Source: Propionibacteriaceae bacterium
GTDB lineage: Bacteria; Actinomycetota; Actinomycetes; Propionibacteriales; Propionibacteriaceae
DNA length: 64,000 nucleotides
Assembly: GCA_027492545.1 (NCBI GenBank)
Contig: JAPUEL010000035.1
Coordinates: forward strand, 1 to 64,000
Reading direction: 5' to 3'
Translations under genes and position numbers: made by a program
The notes under the pieces: generated by a model
Told to the model about the DNA's origin: nothing
Seen by the model: the letters and a program-made list of their open reading frames with translations, nothing else
The model's database searches: none
Shown here: positions 46,128 to 55,746 of the stretch, in pieces
Position numbering within the stretch: the first letter of the stretch is position 1
How the letters are laid out: every line of letters begins with the position of its first letter

Positions 46128-47069
46128 CTAGCGAGACGTCGCCGAGGGGCTCCGGCGGGCCTTCCGCTCGACCCACAGGATGAGCACCGTGCACACCGTG
46201 ACCGTCGCGATCGACGCCACGGCGTCGACGGCGGCCACCTCCGTGCCATTGAGGTCCACCAAACCGATGGCGCCGAAGGCGAAGCCGAGGGAGTTGTTCA
46301 CCGCATGGAGGACGATCGCGGCTTCCAGGCCACCGGTCCGCCACACCAGCACGCCGGCGGCGAGCGCGAACCCGGCCACACTGATCAGCCCGGGGACGTT
46401 GTAGGTGTGGCCTGCGACGAACAGCGGGAGCGGCAACAGGATGCCCCAGAACGGGTTGCGGAGCCACGCGCCGAACACCTGCATCGGCAGCGCGCGGCAC
46501 GCGAACTCCTCGGCCGCGGCCTGAAGCGGCACGATCAGCAGCGCCGCGAGGATCAGCCACCAGCTGTACGGCTGCCACGTGGGCGCGACGGGCTCTCCAG
46601 CGAGCCAGGCCATGGCGACGACCAGCAGCTGGCTCGCCACGTACACGCTCAGGCAGATGGCCAGGGAGCGGCCGAAGACTCCCCAGCGGAGCCGCCCGGC
46701 GACCGAAAGGATGGTGCCGACAGGCCGACGGCCGGCCGCGACCCCCACGATCACCGCGGGAATCATGAGGATCAGACTGGCCATCAGCGAAAAAAACTGG
46801 AACGGGTCGTACATGTCACCGTCCACGCCGACGGCGTCCAGCGAGGCAGCGAGCCGCGGGTCGATCAGCACAGCCACCGCAGCTGCCGCGAAGAGCAGCA
46901 GCATCATCGCGAGGTACGCGGCGACCGCCACGACGGCGGTGACCAACGGCCGCCACCAGCGGTAGTTGGCCTGGGTCCGGGCGATCCGGTGGTAGTCGGG
47001 ACGCTCCGGCGCAGCCGAGGGGCTGAGCACGGGGTGCGGCGGGTCAAGGGTGATGGTTGATGTGTTCAT
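46128..47069 (-). CDS. CPBP-family intramembrane metalloprotease (second in window)
   Basis: 313 residues with about eight hydrophobic segments. AAEEFACRALPMQ (EExxxR), VAGHTYN and VLHAVNNSLG supply the CPBP metal ligands. It is only generally related to the other CPBP protein at 28.6 kb. Divergent from a two-component system, which may control it. Confidence 0.87.
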   Translation of the reverse strand: MNTSTITLDPPHPVLSPSAAPERPDYHRIARTQANYRWWRPLVTAVVAVAAYLAMMLLLFAAAAVAVLIDPRLAASLDAVGVDGDMYDPFQFFSLMASLILMIPAVIVGVAAGRRPVGTILSVAGRLRWGVFGRSLAICLSVYVASQLLVVAMAWLAGEPVAPTWQPYSWWLILAALLIVPLQAAAEEFACRALPMQVFGAWLRNPFWGILLPLPLFVAGHTYNVPGLISVAGFALAAGVLVWRTGGLEAAIVLHAVNNSLGFAFGAIGLVDLNGTEVAAVDAVASIATVTVCTVLILWVERKARRSPSATSR

Positions 47070-47201
47070 GACGTCATCCTCGCGACCCGCCGCACCGAGG
47101 CACCATCGGTCGACCGGGTGCCTGCCGGGGCCGAAGGGATGGTCCAGGTTCATGCCTTCGGACGACACCGGCTGGGATCTCCGCTGCCCTAGGGTGGTCC
47201 G

Positions 47202-48425
47202 ATGACCGTCCAGCCCTCGCCCGTCGGGACCCGCCGCCCGCCTCAGGGCTCGAGAAGCGTGGCGTTGATGATCGTCGTCTCGGCAGTGTCTGTGCTGGTG
47301 ACGCTGGTCGCTCTTCCTGGCTATCTGGAGTCGCCGCTGGCCGGCTGGCTCGGCCCGGCCGTGATGCTGCTCAACCTGGGCGGCCTCGTCGGCTCGCTCG
47401 TGCTGCTGCCCAGGGTGCTGTACCGGGCCCCAGGCGGACCCATCTGGGCCCCGGACGAGAAGCGAGAGCAACGGGCGGTCGTTTATGCGCTTGTCATCAT
47501 CGCGCTGGCGGCAGTCTCCGACGGCGCGGCGACCGCTGCCGGGGTCGCCCTCGTCTCCATCGCCGCCCGCCGTCGTTGGCCGGCCATCGCCTTGACCGTC
47601 GCCGCCTTCGGTGTCGCGTACGCGGCCGGTCGAGGGTTGATCGTCCCGCTGGGGGCGGCCGCGCCGACGGTGGCCCAGGAGGCGATCGGGGTTGCTGTCC
47701 TGGTCGCCATCCTGGTGCTGTTCGGCCTCTACCGCGGCAGTCGGCGTGAGCTGTGGCGCTCCCTGCAGCAGGAGGCCGACCTGGCCCGTCGCGAACAGGC
47801 CGCCCGCGTCATGCAGGCCCGCGAGGCCGAGCGCACCCGCATCGCCGGCGAGATGCACGACTCGTTGTCGCACCGGCTCGCGCTGATCTCGCTGCACGCG
47901 GGCGCCCTCGAATATCGCGCGGATCTGGATCCCGCCGTCGCCCGCGAGGCTGCGGGAGTGATCCGGGCGGCGGCCGAGACGGCCGTCGAGGAACTCCATG
48001 AGGTGCTGGCGGTCCTCCGACCGCCGGAGGCAGGGACGGCCCCGGCTCCGACCTTGGCCGACGTGCGCACGCTCGCCGACACCGTCCGTGCCACCGGACA
48101 CCCCGTCGACCTGACCCTCGACGTGGGCCCCGGCGAGCCGGGCACGGCCACGACCGGGCACCTGTACCGCGTCCTCCAGGAGTCGTTCACCAACGCCGTC
48201 AAGCACGCCCCCGGGTTGCCCATCACGGCCACGATCGCGGGCGGGCGGGCCGGTGGAATCTCCGTTTCCGTCCGCAACCCCGTGCCGCTCGCGCCCATCG
48301 ACGCCCCCGGGTCGCGGATGGGCCTGGCCGGGCTGACCGAGCGGATGGCGCTGATCGGGGGCCGGTTCCAGGCCCAGGTCGTGTCCGGAGAGTTCCTCGT
48401 GGAAGCATGGTTGCCGTGGGCGTGA
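47202..48425 (+). CDS. Sensor histidine kinase, NarL-type partner
   Basis: 407 residues. Five or six hydrophobic helices (residues 20-165), then the HisKA_3 box [21 protein letters not shown] with the phospho-His, and an HATPase domain ([29 protein letters not shown]). The membrane part has no large external loop, so it likely senses a signal in the membrane. The response regulator gene overlaps its end by four bases. Confidence 0.9.
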   Translation: MTVQPSPVGTRRPPQGSRSVALMIVVSAVSVLVTLVALPGYLESPLAGWLGPAVMLLNLGGLVGSLVLLPRVLYRAPGGPIWAPDEKREQRAVVYALVIIALAAVSDGAATAAGVALVSIAARRRWPAIALTVAAFGVAYAAGRGLIVPLGAAAPTVAQEAIGVAVLVAILVLFGLYRGSRRELWRSLQQEADLARREQAARVMQAREAERTRIAGEMHDSLSHRLALISLHAGALEYRADLDPAVAREAAGVIRAAAETAVEELHEVLAVLRPPEAGTAPAPTLADVRTLADTVRATGHPVDLTLDVGPGEPGTATTGHLYRVLQESFTNAVKHAPGLPITATIAGGRAGGISVSVRNPVPLAPIDAPGSRMGLAGLTERMALIGGRFQAQVVSGEFLVEAWLPWA

Positions 48426-49063
48426 ACGAGATCCGGGTGCTCCTCGTCGACGACGAGGCGTTGGTCCGGGCGGGACTGCGGCTGATCCTCGAAGGCTCTG
48501 GCGGCATCACCGTCGTGGGCGAGGCGACCGACGGGCTGGAGGCGGTCGCCCGGGTCACCGAACTGAACCCCGACGTGGTGCTGATGGACGTCAGGATGCC
48601 GCGGTGCGACGGCGTCGAGGCCACCCGAAGCATCCGTGCGCTGCCTAACCCGCCCCACGTCGTCATGCTCACCTCCTTCGACACCGACGACTTCCTGGTG
48701 CGCGCGCTCGACGCCGGGGCATCCGGCTTCCTGCTGAAGCACACCTCGCCGCCAGACCTGGTCGCGGCGGTCCAGCAGTCCGCGGCGGGGACGATGTCCT
48801 TCTCGCCCCTCGTCCTGCAGCGCCTCGTCGCCGCCGCCACGCGCGCCACGCAGCAGGCGGCGACCGACCCTCTGGAGGGGCTGAGCGAGCGCGAAACCGA
48901 GATCGCCCGCTTGGTCGCCGAAGGGCTCACCAACGTCGAGATCGCCGGTCGGCTGTTCCTGTCGCTGCCGACCATCAAGACCCACCTCGCTCGGATCTTC
49001 GACAAGCTCGGAGTCACCAGCCGCGTCCAGTTGGCCCTCGCGGTGCACGGACACCGGCAGTAA
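48422..49063 (+). CDS. NarL/LuxR-family response regulator
   Basis: 213 residues. The receiver domain has VLLVDDE and the phospho-Asp in VVLMDVRMP; the C-terminal LuxR helix-turn-helix reads [39 protein letters not shown] 48422 overlaps the kinase stop (GTGA). ATG 48407 is an alternative start. Targets unknown; the divergent CPBP gene is a candidate. Confidence 0.92.
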   Translation: MNEIRVLLVDDEALVRAGLRLILEGSGGITVVGEATDGLEAVARVTELNPDVVLMDVRMPRCDGVEATRSIRALPNPPHVVMLTSFDTDDFLVRALDAGASGFLLKHTSPPDLVAAVQQSAAGTMSFSPLVLQRLVAAATRATQQAATDPLEGLSERETEIARLVAEGLTNVEIAGRLFLSLPTIKTHLARIFDKLGVTSRVQLALAVHGHRQ

Positions 49064-49132
49064 CCGAGCGGCGTGTGGGGGGACGATAACCTCTGTCCTA
49101 GTCAACCCGTAGGGTGTCGTGGGGAGGTGAGT

Positions 49133-49654
49133 ATGACGGAGGAGTCGCCGAGCGCCTGGGCACTGCTGCCCCTGCCGGGGCAGTCCACCGCGGCTGCCTA
49201 TCTCACGGGGCCCCTGGCTAAGCAGTACCGCCTCATCGTCGACATCCTCGACGACGAACGCCACGTCTCGCTCACCGGGGTCGGGTTCGATGAGCTCAGC
49301 GTGCTGATCCGGCGTCGGTTGCCCGACGAGCGGACCGGCGAGCTGATGGCGGAGTTCGCCCTTGAAGCGCGAATGCGCCAGCTCGTCGAATGGGGCACGT
49401 GCGAGTCATGGCAGGATCACGCCGAGACCCAGCAGGACTTCCTCCGCAACCGCTTCCGCTACCAGCTCACCGAGGCCGGTTCGGCGTTCAACGCGGCGGT
49501 GCGTCGGGTGGAGGCGGAGCTCGGTCCGTCGTCGACGGCTGTGCTGCTCGCACCCGCCTCGCTGACCGAGCGTCTGAACGCGACGCTGGCCGCGATCGAC
49601 GCCGGCGACCCCGCCGCGGCCAGCAAGGAGTTGAGGAGGAGCTGCGCCGCTTGA
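49133..49654 (+). pseudogene. Truncated DUF2397 (TIGR02677, Wadjet JetA-like) gene
   Basis: 173 codons with an intact start (GGGGAGG before ATG 49133). The protein AAYLTGPLAKQYRLIVDILDD...LVEWGTCESWQDHAETQQDFLRNRFRYQLTEAG resembles the N-terminus of DUF2397 proteins, which are normally two to three times longer and belong to one type of Wadjet anti-plasmid system. The frame ends after KELRRSCAA, and a different protein tail continues in another frame. Best read as a deletion remnant. The family call is by eye. Confidence 0.5.
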
Positions 49655-49878
49655 TCACCGAGGCCAACTTCTTCGACGTCCCCAACTTCCTGCTCGAGAC
49701 TCCAGTCGCCGACGGAATCACGTCGCGGCTCTGGATCGCGGTCGGCAGGCGCGCCCACCAGGTGACCCGGGGCGACGGCATCGACGCGGACGACATCGAG
49801 GCCTTCCACGCGTTGGCGGCGTGGGTGGATGCCCGGACTCCTCCGTTGTTCCCCGAAGTTGGCAACCTGCTGGCCTGA
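49630..49878 (+). pseudogene. C-terminal gene fragment fused behind the DUF2397 remnant
   Basis: About 82 codons reading VEEELRRLITEANFFDVPNFLLE...GRRAHQVTRGDGIDADDIEAFHALAAWVDARTPPLFPE, in a different frame from the upstream remnant and without a credible start codon. The pattern resembles small emfourin-like inhibitor domains, but this is weak. The other half of its gene is missing. Confidence 0.4.
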
Positions 49879-49888
49879 ATCCGACGCT

Positions 49889-50518
49889 TCAGCCGGACGT
49901 GATCGCTCGCTCCCGACGGCTCGGGTTGCGCACCTTCACCGCCATCGTCGTGCTTCCCCGAAGGATCAGGCGCGGGAGGTCGCCCATCGGGCGCGTGGGC
50001 ACCATCGAACTGATCGTGCCGGACTGCCCGCTGACGTTCAGCTGCTGCGCGTCAACCCCCCAGCCGTCGGGAACGATGACGGTCACCGACGGGTTGCCGG
50101 TGATCACGATGTCGATGACCCGCGCGAGCGGCCGGGCGCGGGTGCAGTCCAGCTTGACGCCTCCCCAGCCGGTGCCGAGGATCTCCACGAACGGCGGCAG
50201 GTCCCATGCGCCCTCCTGGGCGTGACCCGACCATCCAGAGCGGATCAGCAGCGGGTTCTCCCACCGCATCCCCGGTCCGTCGCCCAGGGGGACCTGCTCC
50301 GCGACCACGGCGGGCAGCGCCGCCGAGGGAACCAGGTCGTCGAGGATCCGGTAGAGGTCCTCGCGGGTGAAGGCGTTGAGGGCGGTGGGGAGCCGAGCGT
50401 TCAGCTCATCGACGTTCAACCGACCGTCCACCACCGCCTCCCGGAGGATGGCGGCGGCATGATCACGCTGCTGGGCCGTAACCCGCAGGCGTCCGTCAGG
50501 CAGATCGCGAAAGTCCAC
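49889..50518 (-). CDS. DUF1707-domain protein
   Basis: 209 residues. The N-terminal 60 residues (RVTAQQRDHAAAILREAVVDGRLNVDELNARLPTALNAFTREDLYRILDDLV) are the actinobacterial DUF1707 domain. The rest is a beta-rich domain with repeated GW and VIV patterns (NPSVTVIVPDGWGV), as in DUF2154-like cell-wall stress proteins. Function unknown. Confidence 0.82.
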   Translation of the reverse strand: MDFRDLPDGRLRVTAQQRDHAAAILREAVVDGRLNVDELNARLPTALNAFTREDLYRILDDLVPSAALPAVVAEQVPLGDGPGMRWENPLLIRSGWSGHAQEGAWDLPPFVEILGTGWGGVKLDCTRARPLARVIDIVITGNPSVTVIVPDGWGVDAQQLNVSGQSGTISSMVPTRPMGDLPRLILRGSTTMAVKVRNPSRRERAITSG

Positions 50519-50652
50519 GCCGGGAGGTTACCGCGATCGAGGGGAGGCCTGGGGCGGTGTTTATTTTCGCCGGCACCGGTCCTGTGGTCAGTTGGGCACC
50601 CACGAAGACCACGGGCAGTCGCTGTGAAGCCTCCAGCTGACATGCGACCGGT

Positions 50653-51540
50653 TCATGGGAGTCGGAGGTCGAACTTCGACAGCGGCTCGGGCCCGGCCAC
50701 CACCCGGCGGGTGACCTGCAGGATCGCGTCCTCGTTCGGATCCACGCGCCATCGGACGAGCGCGATGGTGCCGCCCGTGATTTCCAGGGCGGTGATGTGC
50801 GACGGATAGACGCAGCTGCCCGAGTTGAAGTAGGGCATCGCGTTCCTGCGCGGGAACCTCTCGCGGTGGGTGTGGCCGCAGATCAGGGCCATCCGGTTCT
50901 GGCGGATCCACTTCACGTAGTTGCGCTCCACCTTGTGCCGCTTGTCCGAGTTGGCCACGGGGCTGGTGGGGCTGTGGAACCCGAAGGCGTGGGCGTACCT
51001 CCAGAACACGCGCATCATGAGCCTGCTGAACCGCCACGCCTGATCGTTGGGGAAGTCGCCCTGGTGCCCGTGAACCAGCAGGATGTCTTGACCCGTCTCC
51101 CGGTGCCGGAACACGACCGCCTCTACCGGCTCCAGTCCGGTGAAGAACGGCTCGACCTCGCCGGTGGCCACGTCCTTCGCCGTCCACAGGTGCTTGCGGA
51201 CGAACTGGGGCTCGCTCAGGACGAGGTCGTGGTTGCCCCACATCCGGATGTACTTGCCGGCGCCGTGGAACTGGAGCAGCTGCTCCCACACGGCGCGGTT
51301 GGCCCTGATGATGTGTTTGAAGTCGTGCTCCCAGAGCTCGTCGCCGTCGCCCGCCTCCACGTAGGTGAAGCCGTTCTTCCAGTAGTAGTCCATGGCGGCC
51401 GTGAACGAGTTCTTGTTCTTGAGGAACTCGTCGGACTTGGAGCCGTCCCCCCGATGACAGTCGCTCATGATCACGTAGCGGGAGGTGTCGTCGACGAGCT
51501 CTACGCGGGCGTCCCTGTAGGCCTCCGTCAGACGAGTCAT
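50653..51540 (-). CDS. Calcineurin-like metallophosphoesterase
   Basis: 295 residues. Metal-binding motifs in order: SDCHRGD, GDGDELWE (Gly-Asp), GNHD, HGHQGD and GHTHRE. The substrate could be a phospholipid, nucleotide or protein phosphate. ATG 51540 is chosen; a TTG at 51615 would add 25 residues of no clear character. Confidence 0.85.
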   Translation of the reverse strand: MTRLTEAYRDARVELVDDTSRYVIMSDCHRGDGSKSDEFLKNKNSFTAAMDYYWKNGFTYVEAGDGDELWEHDFKHIIRANRAVWEQLLQFHGAGKYIRMWGNHDLVLSEPQFVRKHLWTAKDVATGEVEPFFTGLEPVEAVVFRHRETGQDILLVHGHQGDFPNDQAWRFSRLMMRVFWRYAHAFGFHSPTSPVANSDKRHKVERNYVKWIRQNRMALICGHTHRERFPRRNAMPYFNSGSCVYPSHITALEITGGTIALVRWRVDPNEDAILQVTRRVVAGPEPLSKFDLRLP

Positions 51541-51737
51541 CGTCTTCACAGCAATCACCGCCAGACTCTGTCGTTTCCCTCGATCATAGGTCGGCGACAC
51601 CGGGGCGTCCGCCAATCGCTCGACACGACGGGATCACGTGCGCGGGGTGATGACGACCGGCCCCGTCCACCGGAGCCGTTCGACTGGGCCGGGCTCCCTC
51701 GCTGGGCGGTGCGAGACCACGCCGGCCAGGCCTGGAG

Positions 51738-51756
51738 GCGAGGATGGCCCTCGCCC
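51738..51756. terminator. Hairpin behind the DsrE-like gene
   Basis: GGCGAGG (51738-51744) pairs with CCTCGCC (51750-51756) around a five-base loop, eight bases past the stop of the minus-strand DsrE-like gene. No T-run. The remaining 51541-51737 spacer shows nothing else. Confidence 0.35.
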
Positions 51757-51763
51757 GCCCGAC

Positions 51764-52123
51764 TCAGAAGCTGAACGTGGTGGCGCCCTCGCCGATCCAT
51801 TCCCACAGCTGCACCGTCCCGGCCACTTCGGCGTTGGGCAGCAGGGTGCCGGGGTCGATGGCCTTGGCCTTCACGCACACGCCGCACGCGATGTAGCGAC
51901 CACCGGCGGCGGCGTAGCGGTCCATCAGATCGGTCAGCGGAGGGCAGCCGTCGCAGGCGGTGGCTCGGGCGAACCCTGACACCGCCAGCCGGACCGCTTC
52001 CTTGGTGAGGAACATCAGCGTCTCTCGGCCGGCTTCGGCGGCTCCGACGGCGACGAGGAATGCCACCGTGACTTTCTCGGCGTCCTCCAGTCCCGTTGTC
52101 AGGGAAATGGCTGCTTTGTTCAT
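51764..52123 (-). CDS. DsrE-family small protein
   Basis: 119 residues. The DsrE/DsrF-like fold is suggested by EDAEKVTVAFLVAVGAAEAGRETLMFLTKEAVRLAV and the ending GATTFSF, with a Cys pair in YIACGVCVKAK. Relatives act in sulfur relay or redox chemistry. Divergent from a TetR gene across a palindrome, so probably its target. Confidence 0.78.
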   Translation of the reverse strand: MNKAAISLTTGLEDAEKVTVAFLVAVGAAEAGRETLMFLTKEAVRLAVSGFARATACDGCPPLTDLMDRYAAAGGRYIACGVCVKAKAIDPGTLLPNAEVAGTVQLWEWIGEGATTFSF

Positions 52124-52156
52124 GAGCGCCTCCTTGGCGTCGCGTCCTGCAAAAAA

Positions 52157-52174
52157 AGTACGATCGTTCGTGCT
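52157..52174. promoter_or_regulatory. Candidate TetR operator
   Basis: AGTACGATCGTTCGTGCT matches its own reverse complement at 14 of 18 positions and lies in the 63-base spacer between the DsrE-like and TetR genes. ACGATCGTTCGT is a familiar TetR-site style. Confidence 0.5.
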
Positions 52175-52186
52175 AACTTGTCAAGG

Positions 52187-52822
52187 GTGAACCCAGAGTC
52201 GTCGCCCCCACCAGTCCGTGCCCAGCGCGCTGATGGGCGTCGCACCAGAGCCGCAATCCTCCAGACCGCAGCGCGGCTGGCATCGGTCGAGGGGATCGAC
52301 GGCCTCACCATCGGCGGCTTGGCCGCTGAGCTGCACATGAGCAAGAGCGGGTTGTATGCGCACTTCGGCTCCAAGGTGGAGCTCCAGCTCGCCACCGTGG
52401 CGGAGGCCGCAAGAATCTTCGACGACGTGGTGGTGACCCCGGCGATGTCCGCGCCCTCCGCGCACGAGAAGCTCCTGGCGCTCTGCGATCGGTACCTCCA
52501 GCACCTCCGCGACCGGGTCTTCCCCGGCGGCTGCTTCTTCGCCAGCGCAGCCCTCGAGATGGGCAGCCGGCCAGGACCGGTGCGCGAGGCCATCGCCGAC
52601 TTCCAGCGGCGCCTCACTGGACTATTCGCCCAGCTCGTGGTCGCCGCACAGCGCGAGGGCCGGCTTCTGGGCGAGGATCCTCGGGCGCTGGCGTTCGAGA
52701 TCAACGGTCAGTTCCTCGCCGCCAGCGCGGGCTTCGTGCTCACCGGCGACGACGGAGTGCTCGATCTGGCGGAGCAGGTGCTGTTTCGCCGGCTGGGGCA
52801 TGGTGCCGTCCCCGGAGCGTGA
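52187..52822 (+). CDS. TetR-family transcriptional regulator
   Basis: 211 residues. The helix-turn-helix TRAAILQTAARLASVEGIDGLTIGGLAAELHMSKSGLYAHFGSK is clear; the C-terminal domain (CFFASAALEMGSRPGPVREAI) fits the TetR_C group seen with small redox genes. GTG 52187 is chosen, close to a possible leaderless start. It probably controls the divergent DsrE-like gene and itself. Confidence 0.87.
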   Translation: MNPESSPPPVRAQRADGRRTRAAILQTAARLASVEGIDGLTIGGLAAELHMSKSGLYAHFGSKVELQLATVAEAARIFDDVVVTPAMSAPSAHEKLLALCDRYLQHLRDRVFPGGCFFASAALEMGSRPGPVREAIADFQRRLTGLFAQLVVAAQREGRLLGEDPRALAFEINGQFLAASAGFVLTGDDGVLDLAEQVLFRRLGHGAVPGA

Positions 52823-52911
52823 CTCAGGGAAGCCAGTCATGTTCCGGCATGTGTGTCAGTGCCCTCCCCAGCCCCACCGTGACCAGCCCAGCCGATAGGC
52901 TCCATCCCACG

Positions 52912-55746
52912 ATGAGTAGCACTGACACCTTCGCACCCGGCAACGTCGTCGTGGTGCGCGACGAGGACTGGCTGATCACCTCGGTGGACGAGTCGTCCGA
53001 CGGACCCGTCCTCAACGCCCAAGGTCTCTCGGACCTGGTCCGCGGCCAGGACGCCGTCTTTTACCCCTCGCTGGACCGGATCAAGCTCAACGATCCCCGC
53101 GACACTCAAGTCCGCGCCGACGACTCACCCAAGTACCGCCGCTCCCGCCTTTGGGTGGAGTCCACGCTCCGCAAGACCGCCGTCCCCCTCAGCGACGACT
53201 CGCTCACCGTCTCGCCCCGGATGCTCGCCCGCCAACTCGGCTACCAGCACAAGGCTGTCGCCAAGGCCCTCGACCCCGCGACACTGCGGCCCCGCATCCT
53301 GCTGGCCGACGCCGTCGGCCTCGGCAAGACGCTTGAGATCGGCATGATCCTCTCCGAGCTCATCCGCCGCGGCCGCGGGGAGCGGATCCTCGTCGTCACC
53401 CCGCGACACGTGCTGGAGCAGATGCAGCACGAGATGTGGAGCCGCTTCGCCATCCCGTTCGTGCGCCTCGACTCCCAGGGCGTGGCCCGCGTCAAGCAGA
53501 AGCTGCCCGCCAACCGCAATCCGTTCTCCTACTTCCGCCGCGTCATCATCTCCATCGACACGCTGAAGCAGGAGCGCTTCGTCCACGACCTGCGCCGCCA
53601 CCATTGGGACGCCGTCGTCATCGACGAGTCGCACAACGTCACCAACACCGCCACCCTCAACAACCGCCTGGCCAGCATCCTCGCGCCGCAGGCCGACGCC
53701 CTCATCCTCGCCTCGGCCACCCCGCACAACGGGTCGCGGGAGTCGTTCGCCGAGTTGGTCCGCCTCCTCGACCCCACCGCCGTCAAGGCGGATGGCGAAC
53801 TCGATGACGAGCGTGTGAAGCAGCTCACCATCCGACGACACCGCCACAGCGCCGAGGTGGCCGAGGAGGTGGGCGCCGACTGGGCCGAGCGGCTCGAGCC
53901 CGACAACCGCCTCATCGACGCCTCCCCGCAGGAGGACGCCGTCGTCGACGAGCTGGTGGACACCTGGCTCCGCCCGACGGGGTCCTCGCCCTACTCCGGC
54001 GCCAACGGCTCGCTGTTCCCGTGGACGTTGGCGAAGGCCTTCCTGTCCTCGCCGGCCGCACTCCGCGACACGCTCCACAACCGCATCGAGCGCCTCGACC
54101 ACACGCCCGCCGCCCACCGCGAGGCCGAGGCCCTGTGCCGCCTGGCCGTCCTCAACGAGGCCACCATGGCCACCTCGTCGAAGTACCAGGCCCTCGTGGC
54201 CTACCTGCGCGACGAGGTGGGCGTCGGCTCCACCTCGCCCATGCGCGCCGTCGTCTTCTCCGAGCGCGTCGCCACCCTCCACTGGCTCCAGGCCAAACTC
54301 CAGAAGGACCTTGGGCTCAAACCCGACCAGGTGGACGTCCTCCACGGCGGCCTGGCCGACGACCAGCAGCAAGCCATCGTCGAGAGCTTCAAGCAGACCA
54401 GCTCACCCATCCGCGTGCTCGTCACCGGAGACGTCGCCTCCGAGGGCGTGAACCTCCACAAGCAGTGCCACCACCTCATCCACTACGACATCCCGTGGTC
54501 TCTCATCCGCATCGAGCAGCGCAACGGCCGCATCGACCGCTACGGCCAGAAGCAGCCCCCGCAGATCACCACCCTCCTGCTCAACACCTCAAACGAGCGC
54601 TTCTCCGGCGATATCCGAGTCCTGACCGCCCTCGTCGCCCGCGAGCACGAGGCCCACCGCGCCCTCGGCGACGCCGCCAGCCTCATGGGCCGCTACAGCG
54701 TGACCGCCGAGGAGGAGGCCATCCGCCAGGTGCTCGCCGGCTCCAAGAGCTTCGACGACGTGGTCGCCAGCCCCGAGGACATCGCCACCAGCGTCGACGA
54801 CTGGCTCGCCCAGTACCTCGACGACGACGCCGACGATCAGCCCGAGCCCGCCGTCGTCGGCGACCACCTCCTCTACGCCAAGCAGGTCGACTTCCTCCGC
54901 GACGCCCTTCACGAGTACTACCCCTCACCCGAGGACAAGCCCCTCCCGCGCGACCTCGGCGGCGTCGCCTGGCGTGAGCACCAGGCCGAGCACATCGTCG
55001 AGTTCGTCCCGCCGGCCGATCTCCGCCAGCGCTTCGAGGTGCTCCCGCAGAGCTACCTCGCCGACCGCAACATCCTCGAGCGCCTCCAGCTTGTCACCGA
55101 GCCCAACGCCGCGAGCACCATCCTCGACGCCGCCCTCACCGACACCAGCGCCTCCTCCTGGCCGGAGGCCCACTACCTCGGTCCCCTCCACCCGGTGCTC
55201 GACTGGGCCGCCGACCGCGCCCTGTCCCGGCTCGCCCGCGGCGAGATCTTCGCTGTGCGCGGCGACGTCGACGTGCCCACCGTCCTGCTCAACGGCACCC
55301 TCATCAACCGCCGCGGCCAGGTGGTCGCCTCGTCGTGGCTGTCCGCCCAGTTCCACGGCGCCACGCCCTTCGTCGAGGTCCACGCGACGGCGGGCGAGAT
55401 GCTCACCGACGCCGGCGTCATCGGCGAACGCAGCAACCCCGGCCCCGTCCAGCTCCCAGACATGGACCTCGTCCGGCCAGCCGTCGAGCGCGCCGAAGAC
55501 ACCCTGCGGTTCCAATTCCAGGCCGCGGCCGACGCCGCGAAGGCGCGGGTCGACGAGTGGGTGGCCCGTGCAGAGGAGTGGCAGTCCGAGGCCGAGGCGC
55601 TCATCCAGCGCGACCAGGTGCGCCGCCGCCGCGCGCTCGTCGACGCGCAGGAGCGGCTGAGCCGCGACATGACCCCCGACCGCCAACTGGTGCGCCCCCT
55701 GCTGGTGGTCCTCCCCGCCGACACCCCGGAGGCCACCCATGGCTGA
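52912..55746 (+). CDS. drmD: DISARM SNF2-family helicase DrmD
   Basis: 944 residues. An SNF2 helicase core with Walker A-like DAVGLGKT (133-140), DESH (238-241), SATPHNGSRESF and the motif VI region RIEQRNGRIDRYGQ, then a long C-terminal region ending in a coiled-coil-like helix. Followed by an adenine methylase and a DrmA-type helicase start, the order of class 1 DISARM phage defence. ATG 52912 has a TAGGCT ahead but no clear Shine-Dalgarno sequence. The stop overlaps drmMI by eight bases. Confidence 0.85.
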   Translation: MSSTDTFAPGNVVVVRDEDWLITSVDESSDGPVLNAQGLSDLVRGQDAVFYPSLDRIKLNDPRDTQVRADDSPKYRRSRLWVESTLRKTAVPLSDDSLTVSPRMLARQLGYQHKAVAKALDPATLRPRILLADAVGLGKTLEIGMILSELIRRGRGERILVVTPRHVLEQMQHEMWSRFAIPFVRLDSQGVARVKQKLPANRNPFSYFRRVIISIDTLKQERFVHDLRRHHWDAVVIDESHNVTNTATLNNRLASILAPQADALILASATPHNGSRESFAELVRLLDPTAVKADGELDDERVKQLTIRRHRHSAEVAEEVGADWAERLEPDNRLIDASPQEDAVVDELVDTWLRPTGSSPYSGANGSLFPWTLAKAFLSSPAALRDTLHNRIERLDHTPAAHREAEALCRLAVLNEATMATSSKYQALVAYLRDEVGVGSTSPMRAVVFSERVATLHWLQAKLQKDLGLKPDQVDVLHGGLADDQQQAIVESFKQTSSPIRVLVTGDVASEGVNLHKQCHHLIHYDIPWSLIRIEQRNGRIDRYGQKQPPQITTLLLNTSNERFSGDIRVLTALVAREHEAHRALGDAASLMGRYSVTAEEEAIRQVLAGSKSFDDVVASPEDIATSVDDWLAQYLDDDADDQPEPAVVGDHLLYAKQVDFLRDALHEYYPSPEDKPLPRDLGGVAWREHQAEHIVEFVPPADLRQRFEVLPQSYLADRNILERLQLVTEPNAASTILDAALTDTSASSWPEAHYLGPLHPVLDWAADRALSRLARGEIFAVRGDVDVPTVLLNGTLINRRGQVVASSWLSAQFHGATPFVEVHATAGEMLTDAGVIGERSNPGPVQLPDMDLVRPAVERAEDTLRFQFQAAADAAKARVDEWVARAEEWQSEAEALIQRDQVRRRRALVDAQERLSRDMTPDRQLVRPLLVVLPADTPEATHG

